Assembly: GCA_022825195.1 (NCBI GenBank)
Contig: JAJDYL010000002.1
Location: 1 to 46,846, forward strand
Direction: 5' to 3'
From: Alphaproteobacteria bacterium
GTDB taxonomy: Bacteria > Pseudomonadota > Alphaproteobacteria > Bin95
DNA length: 46,846 nt
Shown here in pieces: positions 7,352-17,914 of the stretch (positions are counted from its first letter, which is position 1; each line of letters begins with the position of its first letter). The notes beneath the pieces were generated by a model, which was given only the letters and a program-made list of their open reading frames with translations, ran no database searches and was not told the DNA's origin. A program made the translations under genes and the position numbers.

Positions 7352-8268
7352 CCGAAACCGCCGACGACCCCGCCGCCGGCAAGCTCGCCGAAAGCATCGC
7401 GAAGGCGGCCGTGCTTTCCGAGGCCGTGCCCCATATCGCCCGCTATGCCGGCGCCACCGTCGTGGTGAAGTATGGCGGGCACGCGATGGGCGACGCCGAT
7501 GCGCTCGCGAGTTTCGCGCGCGATGTGGTGCTGATGAGGCAGATCGGCATTCATCCCGTCGTGGTGCATGGCGGCGGTCCGCAGATCGGCCGGATGCTGG
7601 AGCGGCTCGGCATCGGCAGCGATTTCGTCGACGGCCTCCGGGTCACCAGCGCGGACACGGTCGAGATCGTCGAGATGGTGCTGGCCGGCCGCATCAACAA
7701 GGCCGTGGCCGCCGCCATCGGCGCGGCGGGCGGGCGGGCCGTCGGGCTGTCCGGCAAGGACGCCGGGCTGATGACGGCGAAACGCCTGAAACACACGCGC
7801 CGCGATCCGGACTCGAACATCGAAAAGGCGCTCGACCTGGGCTTTGTCGGCGAGCCTTCCGCCGTCGACACGGCGGTGATCGACGCGCTGACCGGGGCCG
7901 GCTTCATCCCGGTCGTCGCGCCCATCGGGCTCGGCGCGGACGGCGAGACCTACAATGTCAACGCGGACACGGCCGCCGGCGCCGTCGCCGCGGCCTGCAA
8001 GGCCCGCCGCTTCCTGTTGCTGACCGACGTGCCGGGCGTGCTGGACGAGGACGGCCGGCTGATTCCGGAAATGGGCCGGGACCGCGCCCGGCGCATGATC
8101 GCCAGCGGCGCCATCCAGGGCGGCATGATCCCCAAGGTCGAGACCTGCCTCGACGCCGTCGAGGGCGGGGTCGAGGCGGCGGTGATCCTCGACGGGCGGA
8201 TGGACCACGCCGTGCTGCTGGAAATCCTGACCCGCTCCGGCGCAGGCACGCTGATCCGGCGGCGATGA
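7348..8268 (+). CDS. argB: Acetylglutamate kinase
   Basis: The 306-residue amino-acid kinase catalyses the second step of arginine biosynthesis, phosphorylating N-acetyl-L-glutamate with ATP in the cytoplasm. The family motifs KYGGHAM (41-47) and VHGGGPQI (73-80) are present. [14 protein letters not shown] and GGMIPKV near the C-terminus bind nucleotide. The N-terminal helix before the core is typical of the arginine-inhibited hexameric class, so feedback inhibition by arginine is likely. It overlaps engB and the downstream HAD gene by four bases each. Confidence 0.96.
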   Translation: MTETADDPAAGKLAESIAKAAVLSEAVPHIARYAGATVVVKYGGHAMGDADALASFARDVVLMRQIGIHPVVVHGGGPQIGRMLERLGIGSDFVDGLRVTSADTVEIVEMVLAGRINKAVAAAIGAAGGRAVGLSGKDAGLMTAKRLKHTRRDPDSNIEKALDLGFVGEPSAVDTAVIDALTGAGFIPVVAPIGLGADGETYNVNADTAAGAVAAACKARRFLLLTDVPGVLDEDGRLIPEMGRDRARRMIASGAIQGGMIPKVETCLDAVEGGVEAAVILDGRMDHAVLLEILTRSGAGTLIRRR

Positions 8269-8939
8269 CGGCCGCGCTTCCGGATCCGGACCGCGTGGAC
8301 TGCTGGATCTTCGACCTCGACAACACGCTCTACAGCCCGTCCGAGTGCGACCTCTCGGAGCAGATGGAAGCGGCCATCTCCGCCTTTATCGAGCGCCGTC
8401 TCGGCGTCTCGGAGCTCGAATCCGAGCAGTTGCGCAAGTCCTGGTTCGGCCGCTACGGCATGACGCTCGGAGGGCTGATGGAGGAATGCGGCGTCGATCC
8501 GCACGAATATCTCGAGGAGACGCATCGCCTCGACCTCTCGTCGCTCCGCCCCTCCCCGCGCCTTCAGCGGCTGGTGGCGCGGCTGCCAGGCCGGCGGCTC
8601 GTCCACACCAACGCCACCGTCTCGCATGCCGAGCGCGTGCTCGACAGGCTCGGTCTCGCGGCCCATTTCGAGGCGGTGTTCGATGTGGAGGACGCCGGGT
8701 TCCTTCCCAAGCCGGATCCGGAGGGCTACCGCCGCCTGCTCGCCCGCCACGCGGTCGATCCCCGCCGTGCGGTGATGATGGACGATCTGGCCCGCAACCT
8801 CGTTCCCGCCGCCGCCGCCGGCATGACCACCGTCTGGCTCCGGACCGCGCGCCCCCAGGGCGCGAGAGGCTTCGAGGCCGCTGCCGTCCACCATGTCGCC
8901 GACAGGCTGGAGGACTGGCTGGCGGCGGCGATGGGCTGA
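8265..8939 (+). CDS. HAD-family pyrimidine 5'-nucleotidase (SDT1-like)
   Basis: The 224-residue haloacid dehalogenase-superfamily hydrolase has motif I FDLDNTLY (16-23), motif II in LVHTNA, motif III Lys in LPKPDPEGY, and the acidic motif [11 protein letters not shown]. The [12 protein letters not shown] combination with a helical cap is typical of the yeast SDT1-type pyrimidine nucleotidases that dephosphorylate UMP/CMP. The substrate is an inference. It is translationally coupled to argB (ATGA), a neighbourhood seen in other alphaproteobacteria. Confidence 0.85.
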   Translation: MTAALPDPDRVDCWIFDLDNTLYSPSECDLSEQMEAAISAFIERRLGVSELESEQLRKSWFGRYGMTLGGLMEECGVDPHEYLEETHRLDLSSLRPSPRLQRLVARLPGRRLVHTNATVSHAERVLDRLGLAAHFEAVFDVEDAGFLPKPDPEGYRRLLARHAVDPRRAVMMDDLARNLVPAAAAGMTTVWLRTARPQGARGFEAAAVHHVADRLEDWLAAAMG

Positions 8940-9013
8940 AACCCGGGCGGGCCGCTTCCTGACCGTCCGCCGGAGCGGTTATCTTCACCCCCGCCGTTCA
9001 AGGAGGTTCCGCC

Positions 9014-10669
9014 ATGATCCGCGCTTTCCTCGCCGCGATCCTGTTTGCATTCGCGCTCGTCCCGGCCGCCGGCGCGAAGGATCGTCTCGTCATCGGCATG
9101 ACCCAGTTCCCCTCGACGCTGCATCCGCTGATCGATTCGATGCTGGCCAAGAGCTATGCGCTCGCCATGGGCATGCGCCCGTTCACGGTCCACGACCCGG
9201 ACTGGCAGCTCGTCTGCATGCTCTGCGTCGAGCTGCCCACGATCGAAAATGGCGGCGCGGTGCGCGAGAAGACGCCCGACGGCAAGGACGGCATCGCGGT
9301 CACCTACACGATCCGCCCGGATGCGCGCTGGGGCGACGGCGTGCCCGTCACGACGAAGGACGTGGCGTTTGCGGTCGAGGTCGGCAAGCACCCGCAATCG
9401 GGCGTCGCCTCGGGAGAGCTCTACCGGCGCATACTGGAGCTGGAGATCCACGACGACCGCCGGTTCACCCTGCATCTCGACCGCGTGACCTTCGATTACA
9501 ACCACATTGGCGGCCTCGTGCTTCCCGCGCATATCGACCGGGCCAATTTCGAGGCCGGGCCGGCGGAATACCGCAACCGGACCGCCTACGACGCCGACAG
9601 CGCCAATCCGGGCCTCTGGTTCGGCCCCTACCGGGTCGTCCGCGTCGAGCCCGGCGCCGCGATCGAGTTCAAGCGCAACCCGACCTGGTGGGGCAAGCCC
9701 GCGGCTTTCGGGACGATCATCGTCCGGATCATCGAGAATACCGCCGCGCTGGAGGTCAATCTCCGCTCCGGCGCCGTCGACTACATCGCCGGCGAACTCG
9801 GCCTCAGCCTGGACCAGGCGGTCGCCATGGAGCAGCGCGAAGGCGACGCCTGGGACTTCGCCTACAAGGCGGGGCTCATCTACGAGCATATCGACCTCAA
9901 TCTCGACAACCCGGTGCTGGCCGACATCCGGGTGCGGCGCGCGCTGCTGCACGCCATCGACCGGGAGACGCTTTCCGAACGCCTCTTCTTCGGCCGCCAG
10001 CCGGTCGCGCACGGTCCCGTGAGCCCGCTCGACTGGGTCTATGATCCGGACCTGCCGCAGACCCCCTTCGATCCCGACGCGGCCCGGAAACTGCTCGACG
10101 AGGCCGGCTGGACCAACGAGGAGCCGGGGGCCCCGCGCCGCAACGCGGCCGGCGAGCCGCTCAGGCTCGAACTCGGCACCACGGCCGGCAACCGGGTCCG
10201 CGAGCTGGTGCAGCAGGTGCTGCAGGCGGCGTGGAAGGATGTCGGCATCGACGTGCGCATCCGCAACCAGCCGGCGCGGGTGTTCTTCGGCGAGACGGTC
10301 TCGAAGCGCCGGTTCGACGGCCTGGCGATGTATGCCTGGCTGTCCGCGCCGGAGAGCGTGCCGCGCTCGACGCTCCACTCCACCATGATCCCGACGGCGG
10401 ACAACAACTGGTCCGGGCAGAACTACACCGGCTACCGGAACCCGGACGTGGATGCGCTGCTCGACGCCATCGAGGTGGAGCTCGACCGCGAGACGCGGCG
10501 CGGCCTCTGGGCGGAACTCCAGGCGGCCTACGCCCGCGACCTGCCGGTGCTGCCGCTCTATTTCCGCGCCACGCCCTATGTCTTTCCGAAGTGGCTGAAG
10601 GGCGTGACACCCACCGGCCATCAATACTCGACCACGCTCTGGATCGAGGAGTGGCACGCGGAGGAATGA
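9014..10669 (+). CDS. Peptide/nickel-type ABC transporter substrate-binding protein
   Basis: The 551-residue periplasmic binding protein of the SBP_bac_5 family has a clear signal peptide (LAAILFAFALVPAAGA, cleavage near residue 21). Motifs of the dipeptide/oligopeptide class include IRPDARWGDGVPVTTKDV, IEFKRNPTWWG and RRALLHAIDRE. A strong AAGGAGG ribosome-binding site (9000-9006) sits seven bases before the ATG. The stop overlaps the first permease start (ATGA), so binding protein and channel are made from one message. The ligand (peptide, opine or other) cannot be read from the sequence. Confidence 0.93.
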   Translation: MIRAFLAAILFAFALVPAAGAKDRLVIGMTQFPSTLHPLIDSMLAKSYALAMGMRPFTVHDPDWQLVCMLCVELPTIENGGAVREKTPDGKDGIAVTYTIRPDARWGDGVPVTTKDVAFAVEVGKHPQSGVASGELYRRILELEIHDDRRFTLHLDRVTFDYNHIGGLVLPAHIDRANFEAGPAEYRNRTAYDADSANPGLWFGPYRVVRVEPGAAIEFKRNPTWWGKPAAFGTIIVRIIENTAALEVNLRSGAVDYIAGELGLSLDQAVAMEQREGDAWDFAYKAGLIYEHIDLNLDNPVLADIRVRRALLHAIDRETLSERLFFGRQPVAHGPVSPLDWVYDPDLPQTPFDPDAARKLLDEAGWTNEEPGAPRRNAAGEPLRLELGTTAGNRVRELVQQVLQAAWKDVGIDVRIRNQPARVFFGETVSKRRFDGLAMYAWLSAPESVPRSTLHSTMIPTADNNWSGQNYTGYRNPDVDALLDAIEVELDRETRRGLWAELQAAYARDLPVLPLYFRATPYVFPKWLKGVTPTGHQYSTTLWIEEWHAEE

Positions 10670-11628
10670 GCCGCTTTCTCGCCGGCCGCCTGCTGCAGGC
10701 GGTCATCGTCCTGGCCGTCATGTCCTTCGCGGTCTACGGCCTGATCGGCCTGATGCCGGGCGACCCGATCGACGCCATGATCGCGGCCGACCCGGAGCTG
10801 ACTTCGGAGGACACCGAGCGGCTGAAGGCGGTCTACGGGCTCGACCGCCCGGTCTGGCAACGCTACCTCGCCTGGGCGGGGGCGGCGCTCGGCGGCGATT
10901 TCGGCCATAGCCGCATCTACAACCGCCCGGCGCTCGACCTGCTGGCCGAGCGGCTGCCGCACACGGTCCTGCTGATGGGGCTCGCCTTTGCGCTCTCCGT
11001 CGCCATCGCGCTGCCCGCCGGCATTCTCGCCGCTCTCAACGCCAACCGTTTCGGCGACTATGCCGTCAACTTCCTCTGCTTCGCCGGCATTTCCACCCCG
11101 CCCTTCTGGCTCGCGATCATGGCGATGCTGCTGTTCTCGGTCTCGCTCGGCTGGCTGCCGGCGACGGGCTGGCCCGCGGCCGGCGACGCCGGCTGGGCGG
11201 AGCGGCTGCGCCACCTCGTCCTGCCGGTGGCCGTGCTCGGGCTGCTCTCGGCCGGCGGCATCACGCGCTATGTCCGCGCCTCCATGCGCGAGGCGCTGCG
11301 CCAGGACTATGTGCGCACGGCGCGGGCCAAGGGCCTTTCGCGGGCCGCCGCGGTGCGCCGCCATGTGCTGCGCAACGCGATGATCCCGGTGGTCACGATC
11401 CTGGCCCTCGACATGGGCGCGCTGTTTTCCGGCGCGCTCATCACCGAGATCATGTTCGGCTATCCCGGCATGGGCGCGCTCATCTACAACGCCGTGATGG
11501 CGAACGACTACAACCTGGCGCTCGTCGGCCTGCTGTTCGCGACCTTCACCACGCTTGCCGCGAATATCGCCGCGGACGGCGCCTATGTCGCGCTCGACCC
11601 GCGCATCGCCTTCCGGGCCGGGGCATGA
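10666..11628 (+). CDS. ABC transporter permease, DppB/OppB type
   Basis: The 320-residue inner-membrane permease starts with the typical RFLAGRLLQAVIVLAVMSFAVY helix, followed by the LMPGDPID motif, a short periplasmic domain, and the BPD_transp_1 helices. The cytoplasmic EAA loop that docks the ATPase reads REALRQDYVRTARAKGLSR. Length and order match DppB. It overlaps its neighbours on both sides by four bases. Confidence 0.94.
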   Translation: MSRFLAGRLLQAVIVLAVMSFAVYGLIGLMPGDPIDAMIAADPELTSEDTERLKAVYGLDRPVWQRYLAWAGAALGGDFGHSRIYNRPALDLLAERLPHTVLLMGLAFALSVAIALPAGILAALNANRFGDYAVNFLCFAGISTPPFWLAIMAMLLFSVSLGWLPATGWPAAGDAGWAERLRHLVLPVAVLGLLSAGGITRYVRASMREALRQDYVRTARAKGLSRAAAVRRHVLRNAMIPVVTILALDMGALFSGALITEIMFGYPGMGALIYNAVMANDYNLALVGLLFATFTTLAANIAADGAYVALDPRIAFRAGA

Positions 11629-12497
11629 GCCCGGCGGCGCTGGCATGGCTGCGCTTCCGCCGCCACAAGGCGGGGCTGGCCGGCGCGGTCTTCCTGCTGC
11701 TGCTTGCCGCCGCCGCCTGGTCGGCGCCGCTGATCGAGGCCGCGCTCGGCATCGACGCCGGCTCCGTGGACCTGTTCGCCCGCTATGCGCCGCCCTCGGC
11801 CGCCCACCCGCTCGGCGCCGACGACCTGGGGCGCGACCTGCTGGCGCGGCTGCTCCGGGGCGGGCAGGTGTCGCTCTCGGTCGGGCTGGCGGCCGCCTTC
11901 ATCGCCGCGCTCATCGGCACGGGGCTCGGCCTGCTGGCGGGCTATCGCGGCGGCGCGTTCGACGCCGCGCTCATGCGGCTGACCGACGGCGTGATCGCGC
12001 TGCCGCTCCTGCCGCTGCTGATCGTGCTGGCGGCGGTCGATCCCGCCAAGCTAGGCCTCGAGGACGGGACGAATGCGAGCCTCTTCCGCGTGATCGCCAT
12101 CGTGGCGCTGGTCGGCTGGACGACGGTGGCCCGGCTGGTGCGCGCCGCCGCGCTCGCCGCCCGCGCGCAGGACTATGTGCGGGCGGCGCGCGCGCTCGGC
12201 GCCGGGAGCGGCAGGATCGCGCTCAGGCACATCCTGCCGAATGTCGCCTCGCCGATCCTGGTGGCGACGACGCTCTCCGTCGGCAACATCATCCTGTTCG
12301 AGAGCGTCCTGTCCTTTCTCGGGCTCGGCATCCAGCCGCCGGCGGCGAGCTGGGGCAACATGCTCGCCCACGCCCAGGAGACGATCTGGCAGGCCCCGCG
12401 CCTCGCCGTCTGGCCGGGCCTGCTGATCTTCTCGACCGTGATCGCGTTCAACTTCCTGGGCGACGCGCTCCAGGACGCGCTCGACCCGAGGTCGTGA
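11625..12497 (+). CDS. ABC transporter permease, DppC/OppC type
   Basis: The 290-residue permease partners the DppB-type protein. The N-terminus (WLRFRRHKAGLAGAVFLLLL) and the HPLGADDLGRDLLARLLRG segment are hallmarks of DppC-type subunits. The EAA loop reads AAALAARAQDYVRAARALG. The stop is seven bases from the convergent recA stop. No ATP-binding (DppD/DppF) gene follows, so the energising subunits must be encoded elsewhere. Confidence 0.94.
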   Translation: MSPAALAWLRFRRHKAGLAGAVFLLLLAAAAWSAPLIEAALGIDAGSVDLFARYAPPSAAHPLGADDLGRDLLARLLRGGQVSLSVGLAAAFIAALIGTGLGLLAGYRGGAFDAALMRLTDGVIALPLLPLLIVLAAVDPAKLGLEDGTNASLFRVIAIVALVGWTTVARLVRAAALAARAQDYVRAARALGAGSGRIALRHILPNVASPILVATTLSVGNIILFESVLSFLGLGIQPPAASWGNMLAHAQETIWQAPRLAVWPGLLIFSTVIAFNFLGDALQDALDPRS

Positions 12498-12504
12498 GGC
12501 GCGG

Positions 12505-13584
<1,080 letters not shown>

Positions 13585-13658
13585 TTATTCGCTCCCCGCT
13601 CGCCCGGAGGCCGCCTTTTCCGCCCCCGCCGCATCACTCGATGCCCCCTTCGTAACGA

Positions 13659-13673
13659 GAATATTTCGGGAAC
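13659..13673 (-). promoter_or_regulatory. Putative LexA (SOS) box of recA
   Basis: On the minus strand this reads GTTCCCGAAATATTC, that is GTTC-N7-ATTC, one base from the alphaproteobacterial LexA consensus GTTC-N7-GTTC. It lies 75-89 bases upstream of the recA start codon, in the only regulatory-sized gap before the gene (13585-13824). The rest of that 240-base gap shows no other recognisable element. Confidence 0.6.
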
Positions 13674-13824
13674 ACAAGCAAAATCTTTCGCGACCGACCC
13701 GGAAGCCGCTCCGGCACGCCGACGGAATGCGATCCTCAAGACGCGCAATCTTCTCCACCGAAGTCCAGGGCCGGGAGAGGCCTGACGCTTCGGTCGAAGT
13801 CATATGGACGTCCCGATCCGGACG

Positions 13825-14721
13825 CTAGACATTGTAGTCGAGGCCGAGGTCGCGGAAGCGCTCCGGGTCCTCGGGCCAGCCTTCGCGCACCCTCACCGTC
13901 AGGAACAGATGCACCGGCCGGTCCAGCGTCTCGGCCAGCTCCCGTTGCGCCGCCTGGCGAACGGCCCTGATGCGGGCCCCTCCCTTGCCGAGCACGATCG
14001 CCCGCTGGCTCGTCCGGCGCACATAGACGGTCTGGTCGATGCGCACGCCGCCATTGTCGAACTCCTGCCAGCCGACCGTCTCGGTGGCGGTGTCGTAGGG
14101 GATCTCGTCATGCAGGCGCAGGAACAGCTTTTCCCGCGTGATCTCCGCGGCGAGGAAGCGCAGCGGCGCATCGGAGAGGTCGTCCTCGGGATAGAGCCAG
14201 GGTCCTTCCGGCAGGCCCTCCGCGAGACGGTTCAGCAGATCGTCGACGCCGTCGCCCGTCAACGCCGAGATCATGAAGACATCGCCGAAGCAGCCCGACC
14301 CGTAGAGCCGGTCCGCGCGCGCCAGCAGCCGTTCCCGCGGGACGAGGTCGATCTTGTTGAGCGCGAGCACGGCCTTCCGGCCTCCGGCCCCGAGGCCCGA
14401 GACGATGTTCGCCTCGCGGGCGTCCGGCCGGCGCGCGGCATCGACCAGCAGCACCGTCATGTCGGCATCGCCCGCGGCGCGCCAGGCGCGGCGCACCATC
14501 GCGCGCTCCAGCCGGCGGCGCGGCTCGAAAATGCCGGGCGTGTCCACGAAGATCACCTGCGCCGGGCCGTGGATGCGGATGCCGAGCAGGCGCGAGCGCG
14601 TGGTCTGCGCCTTGGGCGTGACGATCGAGACCTTGGCGCCGACCAGGCGGTTGAGCAATGTGGACTTGCCGGCATTGGGCGCGCCCAGAAGGGCGACGAA
14701 GCCGGCCCGGCGCGCGGTCAT
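13825..14721 (-). CDS. era: GTPase Era
   Basis: The 298-residue essential GTPase helps mature 16S rRNA and assemble the small subunit. It has G1 GAPNAGKST (14-22), switch and G3 DTPGIF, G4 NKID, G5 SAL, and a C-terminal type II KH domain with GKGGARIRAVR. The ATG at 14721 overlaps the rnc stop as ATGA, the usual rnc-era coupling. recO, which often follows era, is absent; recA comes next instead. Confidence 0.96.
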   Translation of the reverse strand: MTARRAGFVALLGAPNAGKSTLLNRLVGAKVSIVTPKAQTTRSRLLGIRIHGPAQVIFVDTPGIFEPRRRLERAMVRRAWRAAGDADMTVLLVDAARRPDAREANIVSGLGAGGRKAVLALNKIDLVPRERLLARADRLYGSGCFGDVFMISALTGDGVDDLLNRLAEGLPEGPWLYPEDDLSDAPLRFLAAEITREKLFLRLHDEIPYDTATETVGWQEFDNGGVRIDQTVYVRRTSQRAIVLGKGGARIRAVRQAAQRELAETLDRPVHLFLTVRVREGWPEDPERFRDLGLDYNV

Positions 14722-15380
14722 CCGAGCCGGTCCAGCAGGGCGGCGGCGGCGGCAGCCGCGGCCGCGCGCTTGGACCTGCCCGAGCCTCTGGCCCGCTCCC
14801 CGCTGGCCAGCGCGGCCTCGACCTCGAACTCGGGCCGGTGCGCGGGTCCGCTCCGCGACCGGACCGTATAGACCGGCTGGCCGAGCGCACGGGCGTGGCT
14901 CCACTCCTGCAGGCGGCTGCGCGCGTCGCGCTCGACCTCCGCGTGGCGCTCGACGAGCGCCTGCCAGTGGCGGCGGATAAACCGCCGCGCGGCGTCGAGC
15001 CCGCCATCGAGGAACAGCGCCGCAATCACCGCTTCGCAGGCGTCGGCAGCAGCGGTTGCGGCCATCCGCCCGCCTGCGGCGCCCGGGTCGCGCGCCCGCG
15101 CCAGCGCGTCGTCGAGACCCGTTTCCGCCGCCACCTCGACCAGCGCGTCCCGGCTCACCAGAAGCGAAAGCCGGCGCCCGACCCCGCCTTCATCGACATC
15201 CGGGAACCGTTCGAGCAGCATCTCGGCCACGACGAGGCCCAGCACGCGGTCGCCGAGGAACTCCAGCCGTTCGAAGGCATCGCCCGCGCGCCCCGGCGCG
15301 CTCGGATGGGTCAGCGCCTGCCGGAGCAGGCCGGGGTCGGCGAATTCGTGGCCGAGGGCGGCGCGGAAGCGGGCGTTCAC
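14718..15380 (-). CDS. rnc: Ribonuclease III
   Basis: This double-strand-specific endoribonuclease processes rRNA precursors and some mRNAs. The catalytic signature is ERLEFLGDRVLGLVVAE, with the second acidic cluster at DACEAVIAALFLDGG. A C-terminal dsRNA-binding domain follows. I start it at GTG 15380 because this overlaps the lepB TGA as GTGA and gives 220 residues, close to the usual length; an in-frame ATG at 15434 would overlap lepB by 58 bases. The C-terminus carries an unusual run of nine alanines after SKR. Confidence 0.95.
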   Translation of the reverse strand: MNARFRAALGHEFADPGLLRQALTHPSAPGRAGDAFERLEFLGDRVLGLVVAEMLLERFPDVDEGGVGRRLSLLVSRDALVEVAAETGLDDALARARDPGAAGGRMAATAAADACEAVIAALFLDGGLDAARRFIRRHWQALVERHAEVERDARSRLQEWSHARALGQPVYTVRSRSGPAHRPEFEVEAALASGERARGSGRSKRAAAAAAAAALLDRLG

Positions 15381-16162
15381 GGACCGATCGCGTCGAAAAT
15401 ACGCTCCCAGCGGACCCCGCCCGGATATCTCCACACCTCCCAGAAGCTGGTGTCATGATCGAGGGAGAAGAACAGGATCTCCGCCCGCCCGACGAAATTC
15501 TCCGCCGGGATGTAGCCCACATGGTTGCGGAAGCGGCTGTCCGTGGAGTTGTCGCGGTTGTCGCCCATCGCGAAATAGTGCCCCTCCGGCACCTCGAAGA
15601 CCGGCGTGTTGTCGGCCGGGCCGGAGTCGCTTTCCTCCAGAATCTCGTAGGAGCGGCCGTTCGGCAGGGTTTCGCGGTAGCGGATCGCCGTTTTCACGAT
15701 CCCGTATTTGTCGCGGTAGTTCGCCGGCCCGATGCGCCCGCGCGCCACCGGTGTGCCGTTGATGAAGAGGCGTCCGCTGCGCATCTGGACCGTATCGCCC
15801 GGCAGGCCGATGACGCGCTTGACGAAGTCGATCTTCGGCGCAACGGGATTCTTGAACACGGCCACATCGCCCCGCTCCGGCCCCTCGCCGAACAGGCGCC
15901 CCGGCCCGGGAATTACCGGCAGGCCGAAGGGAAGCGAATAGCGGCTGTAGCCGTAGGAGTATTTCGAGACGAAGAGGAAGTCCCCGATCAGCAGCGTCTG
16001 CAGCATCGACCCGGAAGGGATCGTGAAGGGCTCGAAGAGGAAGCTGCGGATGCCAAGCGCGATCAGACCGGCATAGACGATGGTCTTGACGGTTTCTTTC
16101 ACGGGCGTAGCGACCTGGACGGGAAAATGCCGGTTTGCCGCCGGCGCGGGAGCGGGCGGCAT
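15377..16162 (-). CDS. lepB: Signal peptidase I
   Basis: The 261-residue inner-membrane serine protease removes signal peptides from exported preproteins. It has an N-terminal membrane segment (about 25-45). Box B is IPSGSMLQTL with catalytic Ser52, and the Ser-Lys dyad partner is Lys115 in DFVKRVIGLPGD. Box E is GHYFAMGDNRDNSTDSR. The gene lies directly upstream of rnc-era, a standard alphaproteobacterial order. Confidence 0.96.
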   Translation of the reverse strand: MPPAPAPAANRHFPVQVATPVKETVKTIVYAGLIALGIRSFLFEPFTIPSGSMLQTLLIGDFLFVSKYSYGYSRYSLPFGLPVIPGPGRLFGEGPERGDVAVFKNPVAPKIDFVKRVIGLPGDTVQMRSGRLFINGTPVARGRIGPANYRDKYGIVKTAIRYRETLPNGRSYEILEESDSGPADNTPVFEVPEGHYFAMGDNRDNSTDSRFRNHVGYIPAENFVGRAEILFFSLDHDTSFWEVWRYPGGVRWERIFDAIGP

Positions 16163-16186
16163 AGAACGCCGCCGCAGGGCCGGCTG

Positions 16187-16606
16187 TCAAGCGCAGCCAT
16201 TCGCCGCATCCTCCGGCACCGCGGTGATGATGACCAGCGCATGGGCCAGCGGCGGTTCGTCGGTGATGGTGAGGTCGATACGCGGGCGGGTGCCGGGCGG
16301 CAGCAGGCTGGCCAGACGCCGGGCCGCGCCGCCGGTCAGCTTGAGGGTCGGGCGCCCGCCCGGCAGGTTGACCACGCCCATGTCGCGCCAGTAGACGCCC
16401 TGGCGCAGGCCGGTGCCGAGCGCCTTGGAACAGGCTTCCTTCGCGGCGAAGCGGCGCGCATAGCTTGCCGCGCGCAGGCGCCGGCGGTCGGACCGCTGCC
16501 GCTCGGCTTCGGTGAACACGCGCCAGGTAAACCGCTCGCCGAAACGGTTCAGCGTGCGTTCGATCCGGGCGATGTCGATCAGGTCGCTGCCGAGACCGAC
16601 GATCAT
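16187..16606 (-). CDS. acpS: Holo-[acyl-carrier-protein] synthase
   Basis: The 139-residue enzyme transfers 4'-phosphopantetheine from CoA to the serine of apo-ACP for fatty-acid synthesis. The metal/CoA-binding signature [11 protein letters not shown] (6-16) includes Asp8, and [15 protein letters not shown] (52-66) carries the second conserved Glu/Lys set. Its start overlaps the pdxJ stop, matching the widespread pdxJ-acpS-lepB cluster. Confidence 0.95.
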   Translation of the reverse strand: MIVGLGSDLIDIARIERTLNRFGERFTWRVFTEAERQRSDRRRLRAASYARRFAAKEACSKALGTGLRQGVYWRDMGVVNLPGGRPTLKLTGGAARRLASLLPPGTRPRIDLTITDEPPLAHALVIITAVPEDAANGCA

Positions 16607-17331
16607 CGCGCGCGGTCCATCGCCGCCCGCATCCGCCGGACCGCCTCGGCGAGGCCTGCAAAGATGGCCTCCCCGACCAGGAAATGGCCGATATTGAGCT
16701 CGGCGACCGTCTCGATCGCCGCGACGGGACCCACATTGTCATAGGTCAGCCCGTGGCCGGCATGGCATTCGAGACCCAGTTCCGACGCCAGCGCCGCCGC
16801 GGAACGGATGCGCTCCAGTTCGGCCTGCTGCTCCGCCCCCGCCAATTCGCAATAGCGCCCGGTGTGCAATTCGACCACGGGCGCGCCGAGGGCGACCGCC
16901 GCGCGAAGCTGCTTCGGGTCGGGCTCGATGAACAGCGAGACCCGCGCGCCCGCCACCGTCAGGGCTTCCACCCTGGAGCCGAGCGCGCTGCCGAGTCCGG
17001 CCGCGTCGAGGCCGCCCTCGGTGGTCAGTTCCTCGCGGCGCTCCGGCACGAGGCACACGGCATGCGGCACAATGGCGGAGGCGATTTCCACCATGGCGTC
17101 GGTCGGCGCCATCTCGAAATTGAGCGGTACGGGAAGCGCCTCCTTCAGCCGGCGCATGTCGTCGTCGCGGATATGGCGGCGGTCCTCGCGCAGATGCGCG
17201 GTGATCCCGTCCGCGCCGGCTTCGCACGCCAGCAGGGCCGCCCGCACCGGGTCCGGATATGCTGTCCCGCGGGCGTTGCGGACGGTTGCGACGTGATCGA
17301 TGTTCACGCCGAGTCTCGGTCGGTTTGTCAT
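16603..17331 (-). CDS. pdxJ: Pyridoxine 5'-phosphate synthase
   Basis: The 242-residue TIM-barrel enzyme condenses 1-deoxyxylulose 5-phosphate with 3-amino-2-oxopropyl phosphate in the DXP-dependent vitamin B6 pathway. Diagnostic stretches are [16 protein letters not shown] at the N-terminus, [19 protein letters not shown], and [11 protein letters not shown] with [12 protein letters not shown] near the C-terminus. ATG 17331 overlaps the upstream gene's stop as ATGA. Confidence 0.97.
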   Translation of the reverse strand: MTNRPRLGVNIDHVATVRNARGTAYPDPVRAALLACEAGADGITAHLREDRRHIRDDDMRRLKEALPVPLNFEMAPTDAMVEIASAIVPHAVCLVPERREELTTEGGLDAAGLGSALGSRVEALTVAGARVSLFIEPDPKQLRAAVALGAPVVELHTGRYCELAGAEQQAELERIRSAAALASELGLECHAGHGLTYDNVGPVAAIETVAELNIGHFLVGEAIFAGLAEAVRRMRAAMDRAR

Positions 17332-17909
17332 GCTTCCGCATCCCCGGCCCGGGCGCGGGCGATGCGTCCGCGCCGACGTCTCTGATAGGCGCGCACAAGC
17401 GGCGCCAGCATGATGAAGAAAGCCCCCCAGGCCACCGCGCCCAGCACCGCGCCGCCGACCGTCATCGCCAGCAGCAGCGGCTGCGCCGTCTCCAGGAAGG
17501 TACCGAACCGGCCGTCTATGCCGGCCTCGAAGGCGCGCCCCCAGGTGGTCGTGAAATCGACGCCTTCCGCACCGAAGCCGAGCCATGCGCCGAGCTCGTA
17601 GGTGCCGACCCAGATGAAGGGGAAGGTCCAGGGATTGCCCACCACTGTGCCGATGGCGGCCGCGAGCACGTTCGAACGCGTGGCGAGCGCAAATATCGCC
17701 GCCATGATGAAGTGCAGGCCCGGGAACGGCAGGAAGGAGGTGAACGCGCCCCAGGAGAAGCCCGCGGCGAGCGAATAGGGGGTGCCCGGAATGCGGCTGA
17801 GACGCATGGCGAGATAGCGGGATGCGCGCCGCCAGCCTCCCGACGGCCACACCCACCCTCCGATCCGGGACGGTAGCCCGCGCCGCCGTTTGCGCCCCAG
17901 GATCGCCAT
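17328..17909 (-). CDS. DUF2062 domain membrane protein
   Basis: The 193-residue protein has the DUF2062 pattern: a basic N-terminus, [41 protein letters not shown] and a final hydrophobic pair before a basic tail. It is predicted to have three or four membrane helices. Function is unknown; relatives commonly sit between rsh and pdxJ in alphaproteobacteria, as here, five bases downstream of the rsh stop. Confidence 0.88.
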   Translation of the reverse strand: MAILGRKRRRGLPSRIGGWVWPSGGWRRASRYLAMRLSRIPGTPYSLAAGFSWGAFTSFLPFPGLHFIMAAIFALATRSNVLAAAIGTVVGNPWTFPFIWVGTYELGAWLGFGAEGVDFTTTWGRAFEAGIDGRFGTFLETAQPLLLAMTVGGAVLGAVAWGAFFIMLAPLVRAYQRRRRGRIARARAGDAEA

Positions 17910-17914
17910 GGCCG

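Noticed and set aside
14718..14770. Poly-alanine tract at the end of RNase III as a coding error
   Set aside because: The GCG/GCC run keeps frame to a stop that overlaps era correctly, and Ala-rich C-termini are common in GC-rich genomes.
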